This document shows positions 22,594 through 36,025 of a stretch of 64,000 nucleotides of DNA, one piece after another. Under the pieces are notes generated by a model. The model saw only the letters and a program-made list of their open reading frames with translations, was not told the origin of the DNA and did no database searches. Origin of the DNA: Garcia nutans. Taxonomy: Eukaryota; Streptophyta; Magnoliopsida; Malpighiales; Euphorbiaceae. A program made the translations under genes and the position numbers. The DNA is taken from positions 1,798,001 through 1,862,000 of the forward strand of contig CANTUV010000009.1 of NCBI GenBank assembly GCA_947685225.1, given 5' to 3'. Numbering within the stretch: position 1 is the first letter of the stretch; every line of letters begins with the position of its first letter.

Positions 22594-24177
22594 TGATGTT
22601 TGTCGATTCCACCAAATATAAATAACTGAATTTAACTGTAGAAACGGTGAATCCAGGTCGAACCCTAGAGACTGAAATTGTAATCTTGTGTTTGTGGAAG
22701 GGGGGTTTTTGTTGTGAAAACTGAATTTTAACAAATCAAAAAGAAAAGAAAAACTGATTAAATAACTAAGGTTGTGAAGCAAATTGATTGAAAGTCAATT
22801 CAAGGTAATTTCCAATCCAATGCACACTTGATCATAGACAACTAATGATAAAATTTCTCTTTGAATACTTAACTAGAATTTATCAACGAGCATGATAAAT
22901 CCTCAAACTTCTCTATTTTCATTAACTCAAGCCCAGCACCCTCATTAACTCTAATTATTAAACGATTGGGTATTAAGCAATCCCTTTCAATTTAATAAGA
23001 GCATTAAGAACTGGAAGCAGTTAAACTTGAACAATAATTTATGAAGCATAAACTATTTAATTCAATCCTATTGTTTCTATAGAATATTACTGAAAAACTG
23101 TGATAATCAGTAACATCTAATTGCTACTAATATTCACCCTTTCATAACAATTACGGATTATGAAGGTTGAAATAGCAGTTAATCCTATCAAACACTTTAC
23201 TAATAGGCCTTTTTAGCAAAGAACTTAATAAAATTAAATCAATTAAAATAAGAATCAATAGATATTCAAAGTAGAAATACTCAATTCAAGATCAAGTCTC
23301 ACAAATATACATGGATTGTTAAATCCCTTGAATTGAACTAAAAGACTTAGCCACTCATGGCTTACAAAATCAAAGATGAAAAATGGAAAAAGAAAGAATG
23401 AATACCAACTGTCTCCCCGCTGTGCCAAAAAAAACCCCAGTCCTCTGTAGCTTCACGAAGATAAGAATTTGAAAGTCAAAAACATTCCAGATTTCGTGCC
23501 CCTTTTTCAGCCTCTTCCCTTTAAAATCTGATCACGACTTCTTCAACAAAATCGAAGATATCTTTCTCACGTTTCCAACAAGCTAAGGCTCACTCCAAAC
23601 CGAGCCTCCGAACTCAAGTTACGATCAGAATACCGCAACAGCCCTAATTGTGAACGTTGTTGCAGAAAAGCAGACTTGGATGCCGTTTTGGAGAGTCAAA
23701 ACGACATCATCTCACTAAATAGCCTTCATAACATCTGTAGGACTGTTTCTTAGGAGTCTAATGGGCCTGGGATCATCTTATTTCGACACTCGGAGGTCCA
23801 GATATGAGGTCCGAAACAGAACAGGTCGCGCTACTCACACAGCTCGTGTGTTCAGAACTTCAACGCCAATTTTGACCAACATGTAGGCTGAATTGAATCT
23901 CGATTCCTTTGAAAACTTGTAAATTTCTGTCTCATCTTTCCAACGCATCAAACAGATTGCAAATTGAAGGTCTACAACTCCAGATATCCCTGAAAAACCG
24001 AACATACATCTAAACATTCTAAATGCTGGAATTTTACCACTTTACTTATATTATATCAAATGCAATTAAAATAAGGTCCAATTGATAAACAATGTCTAAA
24101 CAAATAAATTAAGCACTCAAATAACTCAAAAATGCATTAGATTATAGACAATAAAGACACAAATTATGCACATATCA
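22594..24177 (-). repeat. Right (5') LTR of the Athila-like element
   Basis: 1584 bp, starts tgatgtttgtcgattccacc and ends aattatgcacatatca. Intact relative to the left LTR and adjacent to the primer-binding site. Its GC-richer middle (23400-23840) is the part duplicated in the left LTR. Confidence 0.9.
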
Positions 24178-24257
24178 TACTCCCCTTTCCATCGAACTTG
24201 TCAAACTTAGCATGTGTTCTAGACTCACTCATCCTAACTAGAAGATTTGATACCAAT
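24178..24257 (-). pseudogene. Copia element 1, gag start and primer-binding site
   Basis: On the minus strand, ATG at 24232 starts MSESRTHAKFDKFDGKG, a copia gag N-terminus, which continues at 15740 on the other side of the Athila-like element. Upstream, ttggtatcaaatc at 24244-24256 resembles the initiator-tRNA-Met primer site (tggtatcagagc) next to the LTR. Confidence 0.8.
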
Positions 24258-24645
24258 TGTTAGAAATTCTTGTGTTGTTGGAATGTGAAAAAATAAGGAA
24301 TCAATATATGATCAGAAAAAATTATGAAAAACAATAAGAGAAGTAATCATATAAGACATAAAAGATTTACGTAGTTCGACAATTTGCCTATATCCACAGC
24401 AGACTTCTTACTTTATTTCTTAGAGAGAGAATACAATTAAGGTTTTTTATTTTCTTACAATTATGTTGCACCATCTAGAATGCTCTTTATATAGTATTTA
24501 CTTTACCCTAGATATATAAGGAAATCCTTTTTCCTATTCAAACCCATTTTTTCTATTCAAACTCTATTATAAAACTGATAAACCTCATCATTTTTAAAAC
24601 TCCTAGTACTAAACTAATTTTGATCATGAGCCATTATTTAACACA
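24258..24645 (-). repeat. 5' LTR of copia element 1
   Basis: About 390 bp; on the minus strand it starts tgtgttaaataatgg and ends atttctaaca. It carries a TATA-like tatataaag (minus strand, near 24484-24492) and the gtcgaactacgtaaat block common downstream of copia promoters. The outer boundary is tentative, since no partner LTR remains to align. Confidence 0.6.
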
Positions 24646-25056
24646 ATGTTCCAAAGAGGCACTACCAAGGGACAATAATATAAAACATGATCAATATATT
24701 CTTGAAATAAATTACAAATCAAACAAAAAAAAAATCTTAGCCATTAGAAGATGTTGCCTAAGAGCATTTACTGGAAGTCATTCCTATAGCATTATTGATA
24801 AAAAAAAAGGTTGACTTAGGGGCCAGACCATTGAACGAGTGACAATATTATCAAATTTTTTAGAAGCATTTCAAGCAACCACCGTCAAATTCAACTACCC
24901 AAGAGAAGTAAATGGGTTAGTTCTCAATGATTGCTATTGGGGAAGGGATGTCGGTGGAGAAAGGATGGTTAGAAATATGGTATATTTAGTAACAATTCCC
25001 AAGAGGAGTAAATGGGTTAGTTTGATTGGATTCGACATGTGTAATTTTGGCATTAC
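24646..25056. other. Unassigned sequence between two insertions
   Basis: About 410 bp with two copies of gaggagtaaatgggttagtt-like words (24906-24930 and 25003-25022). Moderately GC-rich for the window. No recognised coding function; it is the left flank of the solo LTR that follows. Confidence 0.4.
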
Positions 25057-28000
25057 TGTAGCACCCTTGTACCCTATATACGTACAATACATATTTTCAG
25101 CATATGTAAAATACGCATATACGGTATAAAAATGTCACATACCGATTTAATAAAAAAAATTTACATTTCTGTTTTAAGATTTCAAATACTAATATATAAA
25201 ATAAATAGTATATAAATATTCTTTGCTTGTTATAGGAATCCAAAATAAATATTTTATATGAAAATCTCCGGGAAAAATTTGCCAGAGTTTTGTTTGTAAT
25301 TTGAACGTTTCCAAAATTCAACAAAACACAACCTGCATAAAACAAACACTCCAAATAAAATCAATTCACCAATACTTCTCAATTTCTCCATATTTTCTCA
25401 AAATACTTATATATAGGTATATATATATATCAACATTATATATAAAATCCCATCTTAAACAAAATTATTCAAATCATTCTTTACAATTTACAATATATGC
25501 TTCAAAAACATATCATAACATACATAATATCAAAAATGTACATGCTGGCAACTGGCTCTGATCTTGATGTACCCAAAACAACTCTTCAAGCTTAATAAAT
25601 ACAAACCTAGACCCAACCAGGTCTAGTAAAACTCTCAAGCTCTACCAAAACGTCCATGACACCTGTGCGACGAATTACAATCGCGCTAAGCCGAAGCCTA
25701 GTGGTACAAACTTTGATAATAATGAAAATATAAAGTAATGCCAATGCACAATGCATATAGAGGTCACATCATTTCACTTTCTTATATTTTTCAAATATTT
25801 CATACTCACAACTCATAACATTATATTGCTCAATTGTATCACAATTCATAATTCACATTAAAGCAAAGATAAGCATGGGCCCAAAAAGGATCTAATATGC
25901 TATTCAAATTTCAGAGTTACTGCTTTGGTCCATAATGACACCATATGTTTAGCCCGTAGGCAATATATATATATATATATCCATGGATAATGTAACAGCC
26001 CCAGTCTCTTGAACCTCAACTCGGCTAGACCCTTAGGCCCCAGTACCTTGGTCCTCAACCCGGCTAGACTGTTACAGTTTTTGAGGCTTACGACCCAGTC
26101 TTTTCACCCCAAAAACATCATATTTATCAGCTGGCTTGGCTTACGACCCAGTCTTTTCACCATTCCAGCGTATAGCCCGTAGGCAATCATAAGCATGCCG
26201 CCAAACCCAGAACTCTGAAAATTGAATAGCATACTAGGCACACAATTTATTAATATTTCTCATTATTAATCTCTTTCTCTTTTTTACATATTCAATCTAG
26301 GCACATTGCCTTATTTTCACATTTGTTTTTTCTCACTTTTCTCATTTTTCACATCTTTCTCACTTTTCTCATTTTTTTTTATCAATATCAATTCATTTCA
26401 TTATTACACATATCTCATTTTTTAATTCACAACACATTACCCAATTACTTTGGGTATTTTCACATAATATGCATATTTCACATGTTACACAAATTAGCCA
26501 TTATCAATGGCTTTTCACAATGCATTTAACACATATATGATATTGCAAATGTCATAGCATATTATTCATACTCAATCAATGAACCAAGTAGCTTAACACA
26601 TTTTTCAACCAAAATATGTTAAGTCCAAATGTCATGCAAATATAAACATTATACACAAAGTTTGTACATACCTCTACTAGCAACCTAAAGCAAGCTTAAT
26701 ACAACATCCAATCCTATCCTTCCAACTTGCCCTTCACCACGTGGATGAAGCAAATCAACCTCCCTCAATGCCTATACCAAATGTGATCATACATAATCAT
26801 TTAATATCATATTCTAAGGTATTCTCAACATCAAACCATAATTAAACATCACTCTAAACCAAATCCCAAAATTAAGCTTCACCTCACTTTAACTTTGAAA
26901 AACCATATCAAGCCATTTAAATTAGTGTTTTAAGTTTATTAATATCATTAGAAGCATATTTTAATACATTTGAACCATTTACATTATAAAAATACACTCT
27001 TATATACAAAACCATAAAATGGTATAACCTTCCCTCATTGAAGGTTTTCCACTCCAACACAATCCATTACTCATTTCAAGCTTATATTCGTCATTTTAAT
27101 ACTAAACAACATGCTTAAACAAATAAAATCACACAATTCAACCACTTTGGCAAATCACTTTTCCAAAACCCTAAATCTCCACTTCCATTCTCAAACTCCA
27201 ACCAAACACAACCAAATCCAATATTTAACTTTAAAATACTTGTTTATGTATCAAAACAACTCATTTGGAATCAATTTACACAATTAAAAACCATGATTTC
27301 AAAACCCCAAAAATTACATAATCCTAAATTCTCTCTCTTCACCAATCTTACCCAAACTCAACCATTTCTTTAATCCAACTTTAAAATCATTGTTAATCAC
27401 TTAAAATAACTTCATATATACCCAAATAGACAATTAAATCTTAGAACTTAAAAAAACACAAAACAAACATAATCACAATTCCTATGAAATCCAAAGAAAA
27501 AAGTTGGGAACTTACTAATTTTGGTGGAAATCAACAAAAATCCACTTTAAACTTGTTGAATCCTTCAATTTGTGGAGTATGAAAGATCAAAATTCTTGAG
27601 GTTAATAGCCATGGTGGCCGGCCCTTGATGGAGAAGAAGAAGAAGATGAAAAACTTTTAAATTTTCTTTTTCTTTTCATCTTTTATTTTTAACCATATAT
27701 ATATATAATAAAATAATTTAATAAATAATTATTTAATTATTTATTTAATAAATTAAAAGTCATAAATTTCCTCTTCTATTAAAAAATTATTTATTTTTGA
27801 ATTATTTTTTTAATTTTGAATTTCTAAGATTTAATTACTAAAATACCCTTTTACTTTGACTTTTCTTTTAAAAAGTGTTGACTTTTATATGTTATGTATA
27901 TTTTACATATATATCACATATATTATCCACTTTTTCATTTAAAACCCCTTCATTTTTCATTTAAAACCATTAATTTAATTTATCCATTTAAATTATATTT

Positions 28001-28260
28001 TATTTTATCAAATTTTCAAAAATTAGAACTTTTTTAAAAATTTAGGATATTACACATATGCACAAGTAATGTGTATCTTATATACACATCAAATGTACCT
28101 TATGTGTGTATTAAATATTAAGTATGTAATGTATTAATCCAACATATACAATTAATATACCATATGTATATGTTATATATACTCTAGATATATATATTGA
28201 GTATATACAATTTATCTCTCCAAATACTTATTTAATTTCTCCAAAATCACGGATGTTACA
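25057..28260. mobile_element. Second solo LTR of the same family
   Basis: 3204 bp beginning tgtagcacccttgtacccta and ending cacggatgttaca, flanked by attac at 25052-25056 and 28261-28265. It shares with the element at 8076 the opening tgta(a/g)caccctt, the phrase accctatatac..acaatacata and the internal gcgctaagc landmark (25684). No coding sequence, partner LTR or primer-binding site. It contains an (AT)n tract at 25961-25980 and short internal repeats. Confidence 0.8.
26085..26161. repeat. Short direct repeats in solo LTR 2
   Basis: The 24-bp phrase starting ggcttacgacccagtctttt occurs at 26085-26108 and 26138-26161. Just upstream, a cccagt..ctcaac.cggctagac phrase occurs twice (26000-26070). 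Confidence 0.8.
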
Positions 28261-28265
28261 ATTAC

Positions 28266-29989
28266 TAATCAAAAGGTTGTTGAATTGCTAGGCTCTAATT
28301 CACAAAAATGAATTCTAATAGTTAGGAAAGAGAGAAAGAAAGTGTTGTTATTGGGTGTGTATTTAGAGAGTGATGGAGACAAGTATGAACATATATGCGG
28401 AGGTATATTTGGTTTAATTTACTCTTTATTTGTTTTTTTAGTTAATTAAGTCTAAGCTTAAAGGTATGTTTTTAGTTAATTAAAACTATTGAATCATATC
28501 TTCTATTTGTTTAAACTCTCTCTCTATAAAGTTTTATGCTTTAGAGTATTTCTCATATTGTTGGTTTTTCATCTTTTGTGATTGTTTCATTATAGATTGT
28601 TGCTTCGATTGCAGTTTTTTTCCTCAATTTGTAGATTTTAGCTTCAATTTTAAAAGGGATCAAGATTTTTAGAGCTTGCACAACAATTACATGAATAATT
28701 TTTATGATGTGGGTTATAGAATTTTCAATGATAAGATCATGGTAAAGGATACAATTGATGTAAAATACATGAGCTTACCATGTCAGCAATCCACGTAGGC
28801 TAGGGTTACTCCCTAGCCTAATGAAGGATAAAATTGATGCAAAATAATAACTTTTATACTTAATTGACAAAAAAAAAAGAATGCGTTTAAACTAAGAAAA
28901 CCAATATTTTGTTATTTTTTTAAAGTGGTTAACCCTAAATTTAAATATAGTAGATCAATGTTGAAATTACATGCATAATGAAAAGCAACCCCTTATCCAA
29001 AATATCCAAAATCAAAACATCTCTTATTCCCACCCACCATCTAAATTTTTTTTATAAGCAAAAAACTGTGAACAATCCCTTTCCAACTAGTAGCATCCCT
29101 AAAATGAGGAGTATTATGAATTTTACAAGCATAGAAATATTTATCACATAAAACATGAGCTCATGAAGTATCAATCACAACAGTAAGACTTCAGATAAGT
29201 CTATCTAACACAGCCAACATTACAAAAACGAGCATCTAGAAAAATCTAACCTCCCATTAACTTTCATTCGAAATAAACTACTAAATTAAACAAATGAATC
29301 TTTTAGGATTTAAAAGATAATCTCTAATTAATTTATCAAGCACTTGCATGTATAAGAAGATTTCTAAACAGTTTGCGTCATATGTAGTGGAATAATAATC
29401 ATTATTAACTTAATTAATATGGTATGTAGAATAGAATCAAATTGCTATAGTGGTAGTTTGGTAATTATGCCCAAAAGTCAAAGTTATAATTTGGGTGTTT
29501 CTTGGGTCTAGCCTAATAGGAAAAGGGTCAGTGAGTCAAACTCATTGTTTTGAGGTGACATCAATTATTTTTCGGCTAAATTCAATTTTAGACCTTCGAA
29601 AACGTGTTTTTGCATTTAAGACAACTTTTCAAAGATTTTTCTTTCTTAATTAGCTTTGGTAGGAATATCGGAACGAGCTTTCATTTATGGCATTTTGTTT
29701 GCCTTATTGAGTATTCTATTTTAATATGTATTTTATTTATCTCCTTTTTTGGCAACCTATTGTCTCTTTAGTAAATTCTTGATTTGATGTAGGGTTTCTC
29801 GAATGCCCTAAATGATATATATTGTATGCTTTAAAATTGAAGAGGTAACTTTAAATTCATTAAAATCTTATTAGAGAAAGTTTCTCTCTTTGTTTTCCAA
29901 GATTTTAGTATTCATTGAATCAATGATCATTTATTGTCTATTTTTCCTAGGAATTTTTAGATTAAATAAGCTAAAAGCTAATCAATTTC
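28266..29989. other. Intron sequence, nothing recognised
   Basis: AT-rich DNA between solo LTR 2 and a LINE remnant. A gene-like feel at 28260-28700 (long T-rich stretches) gives no coherent reading. No RNA gene, repeat array or protein match is apparent. Confidence 0.4.
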
Positions 29990-30880
29990 ACTATTCTATA
30001 CTTTTGCTACATCTATAAGCATGTCACAGCCAATTGGGCCAACAAGCTTACTATTCCATCTAGCTAAATGATCCTTCAATTTCTTAACAACACTTGAATA
30101 AAATTGCTCCCTAACCACACCATGAATAAGAGGCATATCCAAGTATTTACCCTAATTCTCAGTGATTGGCATAACAAGCACACATTGGTTTCAATCTTTA
30201 AATCCCTTAGAATAACTTTAGAAAAAAAAAAACAAATGTGACTTGGAATCATTTACAAGTTGACCAAACTTATGATAAGACTTTTTAAACACTTATTTAA
30301 TAACTACTATTAAGATTGAATCAAGGAAAAGAAATCATAACAAATTGAGAAGATTGGAAGAGTGAATAGGACGTGTATTGAGTTTGTTTGCTAATTAGTT
30401 TATATACAAGTAGTTGAAGCTCTGACACAAAGAAGTTAGTAACAATGTCTATTATATAGTATAGTTACTAAGTTAATTAGCCAGCTAACTAAGTTAAGTT
30501 AGTTGATATACAGTATAGTTACTAATTACTACTTGTTTAATTATTGCCTTGCCAAAAATCATAATATCATAAGAATAGTTCAAGTGAGTATCCAAATGGC
30601 CATACTTAGAAGCTTTAACTAAAACCCACTTCCCTTATCCATAAACTCTTCAAGCATCAGAGAAAAATTTCTATAGAAAAAGTAAAAAGGTTAAGGAGAT
30701 AAAACATTCCTTTGGCAAAGGAAGAGAATAAGAATTTAGATAGATAAAATAACTTTTAACACAATGCAAAACTAAATTAATCATATTCATTAGAAAAACC
30801 AAAAGCCACTAGTCTTGTGAAGAAAATCCTAGTTTATTCTATCATATGCTTTGCAAGATTAACTTAATAGCCAAATGATC
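29990..30880 (-). mobile_element. Old LINE reverse transcriptase remnant
   Basis: Minus-strand readings typical of plant LINE reverse transcriptase survive in pieces: KAYDRINWDFL near 30850, a region equivalent to the FADD block near 30540-30610 that has lost its Asp pair, and GKYLDMPLIHGVV with LKDHLARWNSKLVG at 30010-30160. Many stops. An AT-rich stretch at about 30290-30540 interrupts it and may be a further insertion. Confidence 0.7.
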
Positions 30881-31599
30881 ATTATGTAAGATATATTATT
30901 TTATTATATCCTACTCACTTTCTACCATAATTACAAAGAAAAAATATATTTTATATGATTCCCATTAATTTTAAGTACAAGTTTCTCAGAGAGGAGGAAA
31001 GTAGTCTTGTAATGTCATATATAACCTACATGGATTTATAAGGTCCAATATGAAATTTCAACCATAGAAAAATCTCAGTTTTCTAGAACTAATAGGACTA
31101 TTTTTAGGACAAGACTGAAGAATCATAGGGATACATAAAATAAATGGCAAGTTAAGGGGAAAACACAGTACTGTAGGTGAAGTGTTTGATGAAATGCTTG
31201 AATAGTTTGTTACAGAGAAACACCCCACTGGTTGTTACATATATGCATGGTTATAAAGCTTGAAACTAACTCTACTAACAATCATAATTAACTTACTAAA
31301 AGCATAAATTATCTATATATTTCTACATCACTCCCTAAGTTAGAGCTTGTGAGAACTAGAACAAGTCCAACTTGGATAAAATGTTTTGAAACTTAAGAGT
31401 AGGGAGTGAGTTAGTGTGTATGTAAGCTGGTGATATGTTGAAACATGTTGAAGAATAATGAAGTGAGCTTTGAACTTATCTCACACCAAATGAAAATCAA
31501 CTATAAGTGTTTTATTCTATGATGAAATGTTAAATTTTGAGTGAGATAAATGGCTTCCTGATTATCATAAAAGAGGGGAATTGGGAGTTGTACATAGAC

Positions 31600-33000
31600 A
31601 CACAAATCTTATAGCAAGTATGTAATCCATTGAAGTTCACAATAATTGGTAGATAGCAAGACTCCTATATTTAGCTTCACTTGAGAAATGAGACAAAATA
31701 TCTTGCTTCTTGGGTTTCCATGAAATTAAGGAATGGCCTAAGAAGACATAGTATCCACACACTAATTTGTAATTCTCCTTGCAAGATGCCCAGTCCACAT
31801 CACTGCAGGACTTTAAGGCTAAAGAATTCTTCCTTTAAAAGAAAAGACCCAAGGCAGGACATCTTTTGAGATATTTGCGAATATATAAGGTAGCATTCTA
31901 ATGAGAAGTCTTAGGGGCTTGAACAAATTGACTTGGTTAGTACATTGAATGCATTCTTTCAGGCCTTATGAAGCTCGGATAGAGAAGTTTTCCCAATAAT
32001 TGCCTATATAAGGCTAGTTTATGCAATAAATCTTCTTGACCCATGACAAGAAAAGGACCTTTGGGCAAGGGAGTTATTGCGGCTATTGCACCAAATAGAC
32101 CAACATCCTTTAATAAATCCCCAACATACTTTCTTTCGTTGACTTATGTATATGACTTGCTTTGAATTTGCTAATTTAAGGCCTAAGAAATACTTGGCTA
32201 GACCTAAGTCTTTGATGGTAAAAACTTAATGAAGGATTCTTTAACTTGCTGGATTAATGCATGAGAGGTTCGTGTTGTAAATACATCATCAACGTACACC
32301 ACAAGAGCTAAGAATCCACCATTGTGGAAATAAGAAAATAGGCAATGATAAGCTTCTAATTAAAGAACCCAAACTCTTGCGAGTGAGAGGTGAATTGAGT
32401 GTTCTATTAGTGTGAGACTTGCTTGAGGCCATAAATGGACTTAACTAATTTTGCAGACTCTCCCTTGCCTTACCTTCGAATAACCTTTAAAAGGTAACAT
32501 TTAAATTTCATCATCAATAAAGCCATGCAAGAAAGCATTATTGACATCCAATTGGTAGAGAGGCCACAATTTTGAAGTTGCCATTACAAGGATCAACATA
32601 ACTCTGACATTCTTAGTAGTAAGAGAAAAAAAATTTGTGTAATCCTCTCCCTCAATTTGATTGTATCCCTTCACTACTAATATGGATTTGAACCTCTCTA
32701 TTGAGCCATTTGAATTTATTTTGCTTTTGTAGATCTGCCTGGAGAGCCAATGGGTTGTTTCCTTTCTAGAAGATTAGTAAGTATCAAAGTTTGATTTTTC
32801 TCAAGAATAAATAATTCTACATCCATGGCATCAACCCAATGCTTGAACCATTTTGCTTTTAAAAGTTTCTAGGTTCTTGTATGTTGTCAACAGTAGCCAT
32901 GGAGGCCATATCAAAATTGAATAAGGTGAATCGGCCAGCTGACTGAGCATGTTGAATGCATGTCTTATTTTAGAAGGAACTAATGTAATGGTGTTGAAGA
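31600..33000 (-). pseudogene. Copia 2 reverse transcriptase and RNase H
   Basis: Degraded minus-strand reverse transcriptase. The clearest motif is LALVVYVDDVFTT at about 32272-32312 with an intact YVDD; around 32380-32460 lies the equivalent of the LYGLKQ block. RNase H-like sequence lies towards 31600-31900. The frame changes several times. Confidence 0.7.
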
Positions 33001-33316
33001 CTAAGTCATTCATTCAAGCAGGTGGTTTGCATTACTTGAAACTTTGCCTTGATTGAGGAAGGTCTTGTAAGGGTGAATTGGAAGGTTAAGTTATAGTAGC
33101 CATTAGTAAGGGTGAATTGGAAGGTTGAGTAGTATCAATTGTTGGTGAGGTAAAAGGAAAAGAATGGTGTAAGCTAGAATTTGAATTTGTAAGAGAAATT
33201 TGTTGTGCCAAAGCAGTAGGAACATGTGAGGTGAACTGAACTAGTTTATTGGAAATTGTATGTTCTGTTGGTGTTATGTCTAGTGTAAATATAAGCAAAA
33301 GGATATTCTAATTGAA

Positions 33317-33643
33317 CTAATTGGTGCTAAGAGTTGTTGAGAAAGGGTAAATGGCCTCTTTAAACACAACATCTCTATTAGTAACCTTATGTTTGCCTTC
33401 CATATCATACAACTTATATCCTTTGACACTAGAGTTATAACCTAGGATATAGTTGATGGTTCTTGGGCTGAATTTATCTCTGTTAGGATGAGTATCAGTA
33501 GCAAAATAGAAGCACCTAAAATTCTTAAGCAAGTTATAATATGAATGTTTGTTGTAAAGTATCTCAAAGGGTGCTTTCAAGGAAAATAGCTTTGTTGGAA
33601 ATCTGTTGATGATGAAAACAACATGTAAAAGAACTTCCCCCAA
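33317..33643 (-). pseudogene. Copia 2 integrase C-terminal part
   Basis: 108 open codons. Reads VVFIINRFPTKLFSLKAPFE, HPNRDKFSPRTINYILGYNS, then VKGYKLYDMEGKHKVTNRDV and VFKEAIYPF, the usual end of copia integrase before the linker to reverse transcriptase. The catalytic core upstream (33650-34450) is broken by stops. Confidence 0.85.
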
Positions 33644-34496
33644 AAATTGATTTGATAAACCATACTGAAAAATGAATGCCCTGCAATCTAAAGGAGATGT
33701 TCGTGTTTCCTCTTTATAGTCTCATTCTGTTGTGGAGTGTACGGGTGTGATCTTTGGTGCTAGATACCAAGTTCAAAAAGTAAGCTTTGTAATTGAAGAT
33801 TGACAAATTCTAGGCTATTATCTAATCTAACTTGATTTATGCTTGCTTTAAATTGATCTTTCAGCATTTGAAAGGAACTCTGTAAGGTAGAGGATACTTG
33901 ACTCTTATGTTACAAGATGAAAAACCAAGTGGATCTATTGATCTATCAGAGTCAAACAATAGCGATCTTTAGGGAGGGATGGAAATTTATAAGGACCCTA
34001 GATATCCATATGCAACAATTCAAATATAAAAGAGTTATGTCCCTCACTAAATTGAAATCACTGTCAAGTTTGTTTAGATAAAGGGCATATAATGCAATCT
34101 TCATGCACATTCACAAACGAAGAAAAAAGTGAAACATGTTGCAAAAACAAGTCACTAGGGTGACCAAGTCTTGAATGCTAGAGAATATCACTAAAATCAG
34201 TCTTGTTGATGTTATTGGCACTAGTATAAGGAACCTTAGGCTCTTATTATCAATTAGAAGACTCCAAAATAGAGCTTATTAAAGAGGTACATGAAAAAAA
34301 ATTAGGAACAACTGTAGCATTTGAATTATTTGCTCTGTAGGCAAGCGAAACAAGATCAGTGAAAGAGTCCTAGTTGAAGTAATAATGGTTTCCAAAAGCT
34401 CTCCCCATAGCTAGGACTTTCTTATTCCTTAGGTCCTGCAAGAAATAATGATCAGCAAAAAATATAAAGTAAAACAGGTTGTACCTTGCAACACTT

Positions 34497-34733
34497 CTAT
34501 ACTGATACAAGGTTGTGGCTAAAAGTGGGTAGGTATAAGGTATCAAATAGGAAAAGATCAGTATAAAGCTTTATATTGCCTATTTGAGTCACTCTCTTCT
34601 CAAAATCATTTGCCATACACATTATATTTGCACTAGATGAATTATGCAGCTTAGTGAATAAGAAAGCATTAGCACTAATATGATTAGTTGCCCTCGTATA
34701 TACTATCCAATAATTTGGCCCATCAAACTTCAT
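34497..34733 (-). pseudogene. Copia 2 protease region
   Basis: Reads NYWIVYTRATNHISANAF where related elements have WIxDxGAxxH: the catalytic Asp is Tyr and the following Gly is Arg. Continues to LYLPTFSHNLVSV, the usual pre-integrase end. Inactive. Confidence 0.8.
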
Positions 34734-35149
34734 TGGTCAGTGAGCTATTGTTAGCGCTGGGAAGCCCAATTACTCGGGAGATTTGCTTATTGGGCCTTAG
34801 TGAGAGAATACACTTGTAAACTTGACACCACACTTCAATCTAAAACCTTAAAGCATTGGATTTATAGGTCCTTTGCAACCCTTAATATGTTTATCCTCTT
34901 CTAATGTGGGGTCCCTATAACACTTGATGTATTTCAACAATTATACCTATAAAGTCTATAAAGCCAGTAGCTTGAACAAAATTAACATGTCCATATTCTA
35001 TAGAAACTTGATTCCCTCACATTAATTTTGCCATTTCTTATCTAATAAACTTTGTCATACATTATTGATGTTTGTTATCCAACGCAAAATCATTATCAAT
35101 TAATGTGTTTGCCGTATAGTGCACTTGAATTCTTCCTAAGTCAATGCCA

Positions 35150-36025
35150 ATTCCCTTTCTCTATTGTTTCTTAATTCCTAGTACTAATTTGGATATTCAT
35201 TTAGTTTGAAATAAGGTACACAAAAATGACCATTTAATTTGCAATAGCCACAGTACCAGTCCTATTTTCTTTCTCATTCCTTTTTTTGAAATTATTTCTA
35301 TAAGGTTCATTTCCTCTGGCAGGCATAACTCTAGTATCTACGGGATCTATAAAATTTCTTTGCACTTGTCTTTAGCCTTAATGGTCTGAATCATTAAGGA
35401 GGTCTTATTTACTTTAGGCAAAGTATCCTGTATTTTGTTCTTGACTACCTCATAAGTCTCATTTAGTCCCATTAGGAACTGAGTTAGTTTGTTTGATGCA
35501 TCTAATTTTCCCATCTTTTTATTCACTCAACATGTACATTTAACACATTCACAATAATGGAATGGTTTTTTAACCTTTTGAGATTATCCCATAACTTCGA
35601 GATCTTGTTGAAATAGTTAGCCAATTCAATGTTTCCTTGTTAAATTGAATTAATTTGCCTTTGAAGCTAATAAACTCTCGAGCTATTATTGACTCCAAAC
35701 CACTTTACAATAGACGAGGTTTTTAGCTAGCTCCTTGGTTAAAGAACCAATAATTTATGACCTAACCATTCAATCAAACTCCCTCCATTTTAAGAACTTA
35801 GTCAAGTTCTCATTTGGTTTACTCATAGTGTCATCAATAAAAACTAGTTTATCTTTAGCTCCAAGTGAAATTTGTATAGAAGTGCTCTAAGTCAGGTAGT
35901 TCAAACTTATAAGTGGTGTGTGTAATCAATGAAAAATTAGACGTCTCCAAATTCTAAATCACAATAACATCTTCCATCATAAAAGTCCTTATATTTGATG
36001 CATGTTTAGAATTTTCAGCCATTTT
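35150..36025 (-). pseudogene. Copia 2 gag region
   Basis: Starts MAENSKHASNIRTFMMEDVI at about 36021 and, in shifted frames, keeps LVFIDDTMSKP, KWREFDWMV and SLTKELAKNLVY of copia gag. Stops are frequent. The zinc knuckle further down is not clear. Confidence 0.65.

Larger units (their letters stand above)
15741..24177 (-). mobile_element. Athila-like Ty3/gypsy element with gag-protease only
   Basis: A complete 8.4-kb LTR element in minus orientation: TG...CA ends, 5-bp duplication tactc at 15736-15740 and 24178-24182, right (5') LTR 22594-24177, left (3') LTR 15741-17548, primer-binding site matching tRNA-Asp at 22571-22587, and one long open frame for gag and protease. Reverse transcriptase, RNase H and integrase are absent: the segment after the protease passes straight to the sequence that follows pol in Athila relatives. 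It resembles the terminal-repeat elements with a gag domain only, which depend on other elements to move. LTRs differ at few positions, so insertion is recent. Confidence 0.85.

Noticed and set aside
25097..25561. Short frames with Tyr- and Ile-rich sequence
   Set aside because: AT-rich LTR sequence; no similarity to any family.
31681..31869. 62-codon + strand frame
   Set aside because: Shadow of the antisense copia polymerase region.
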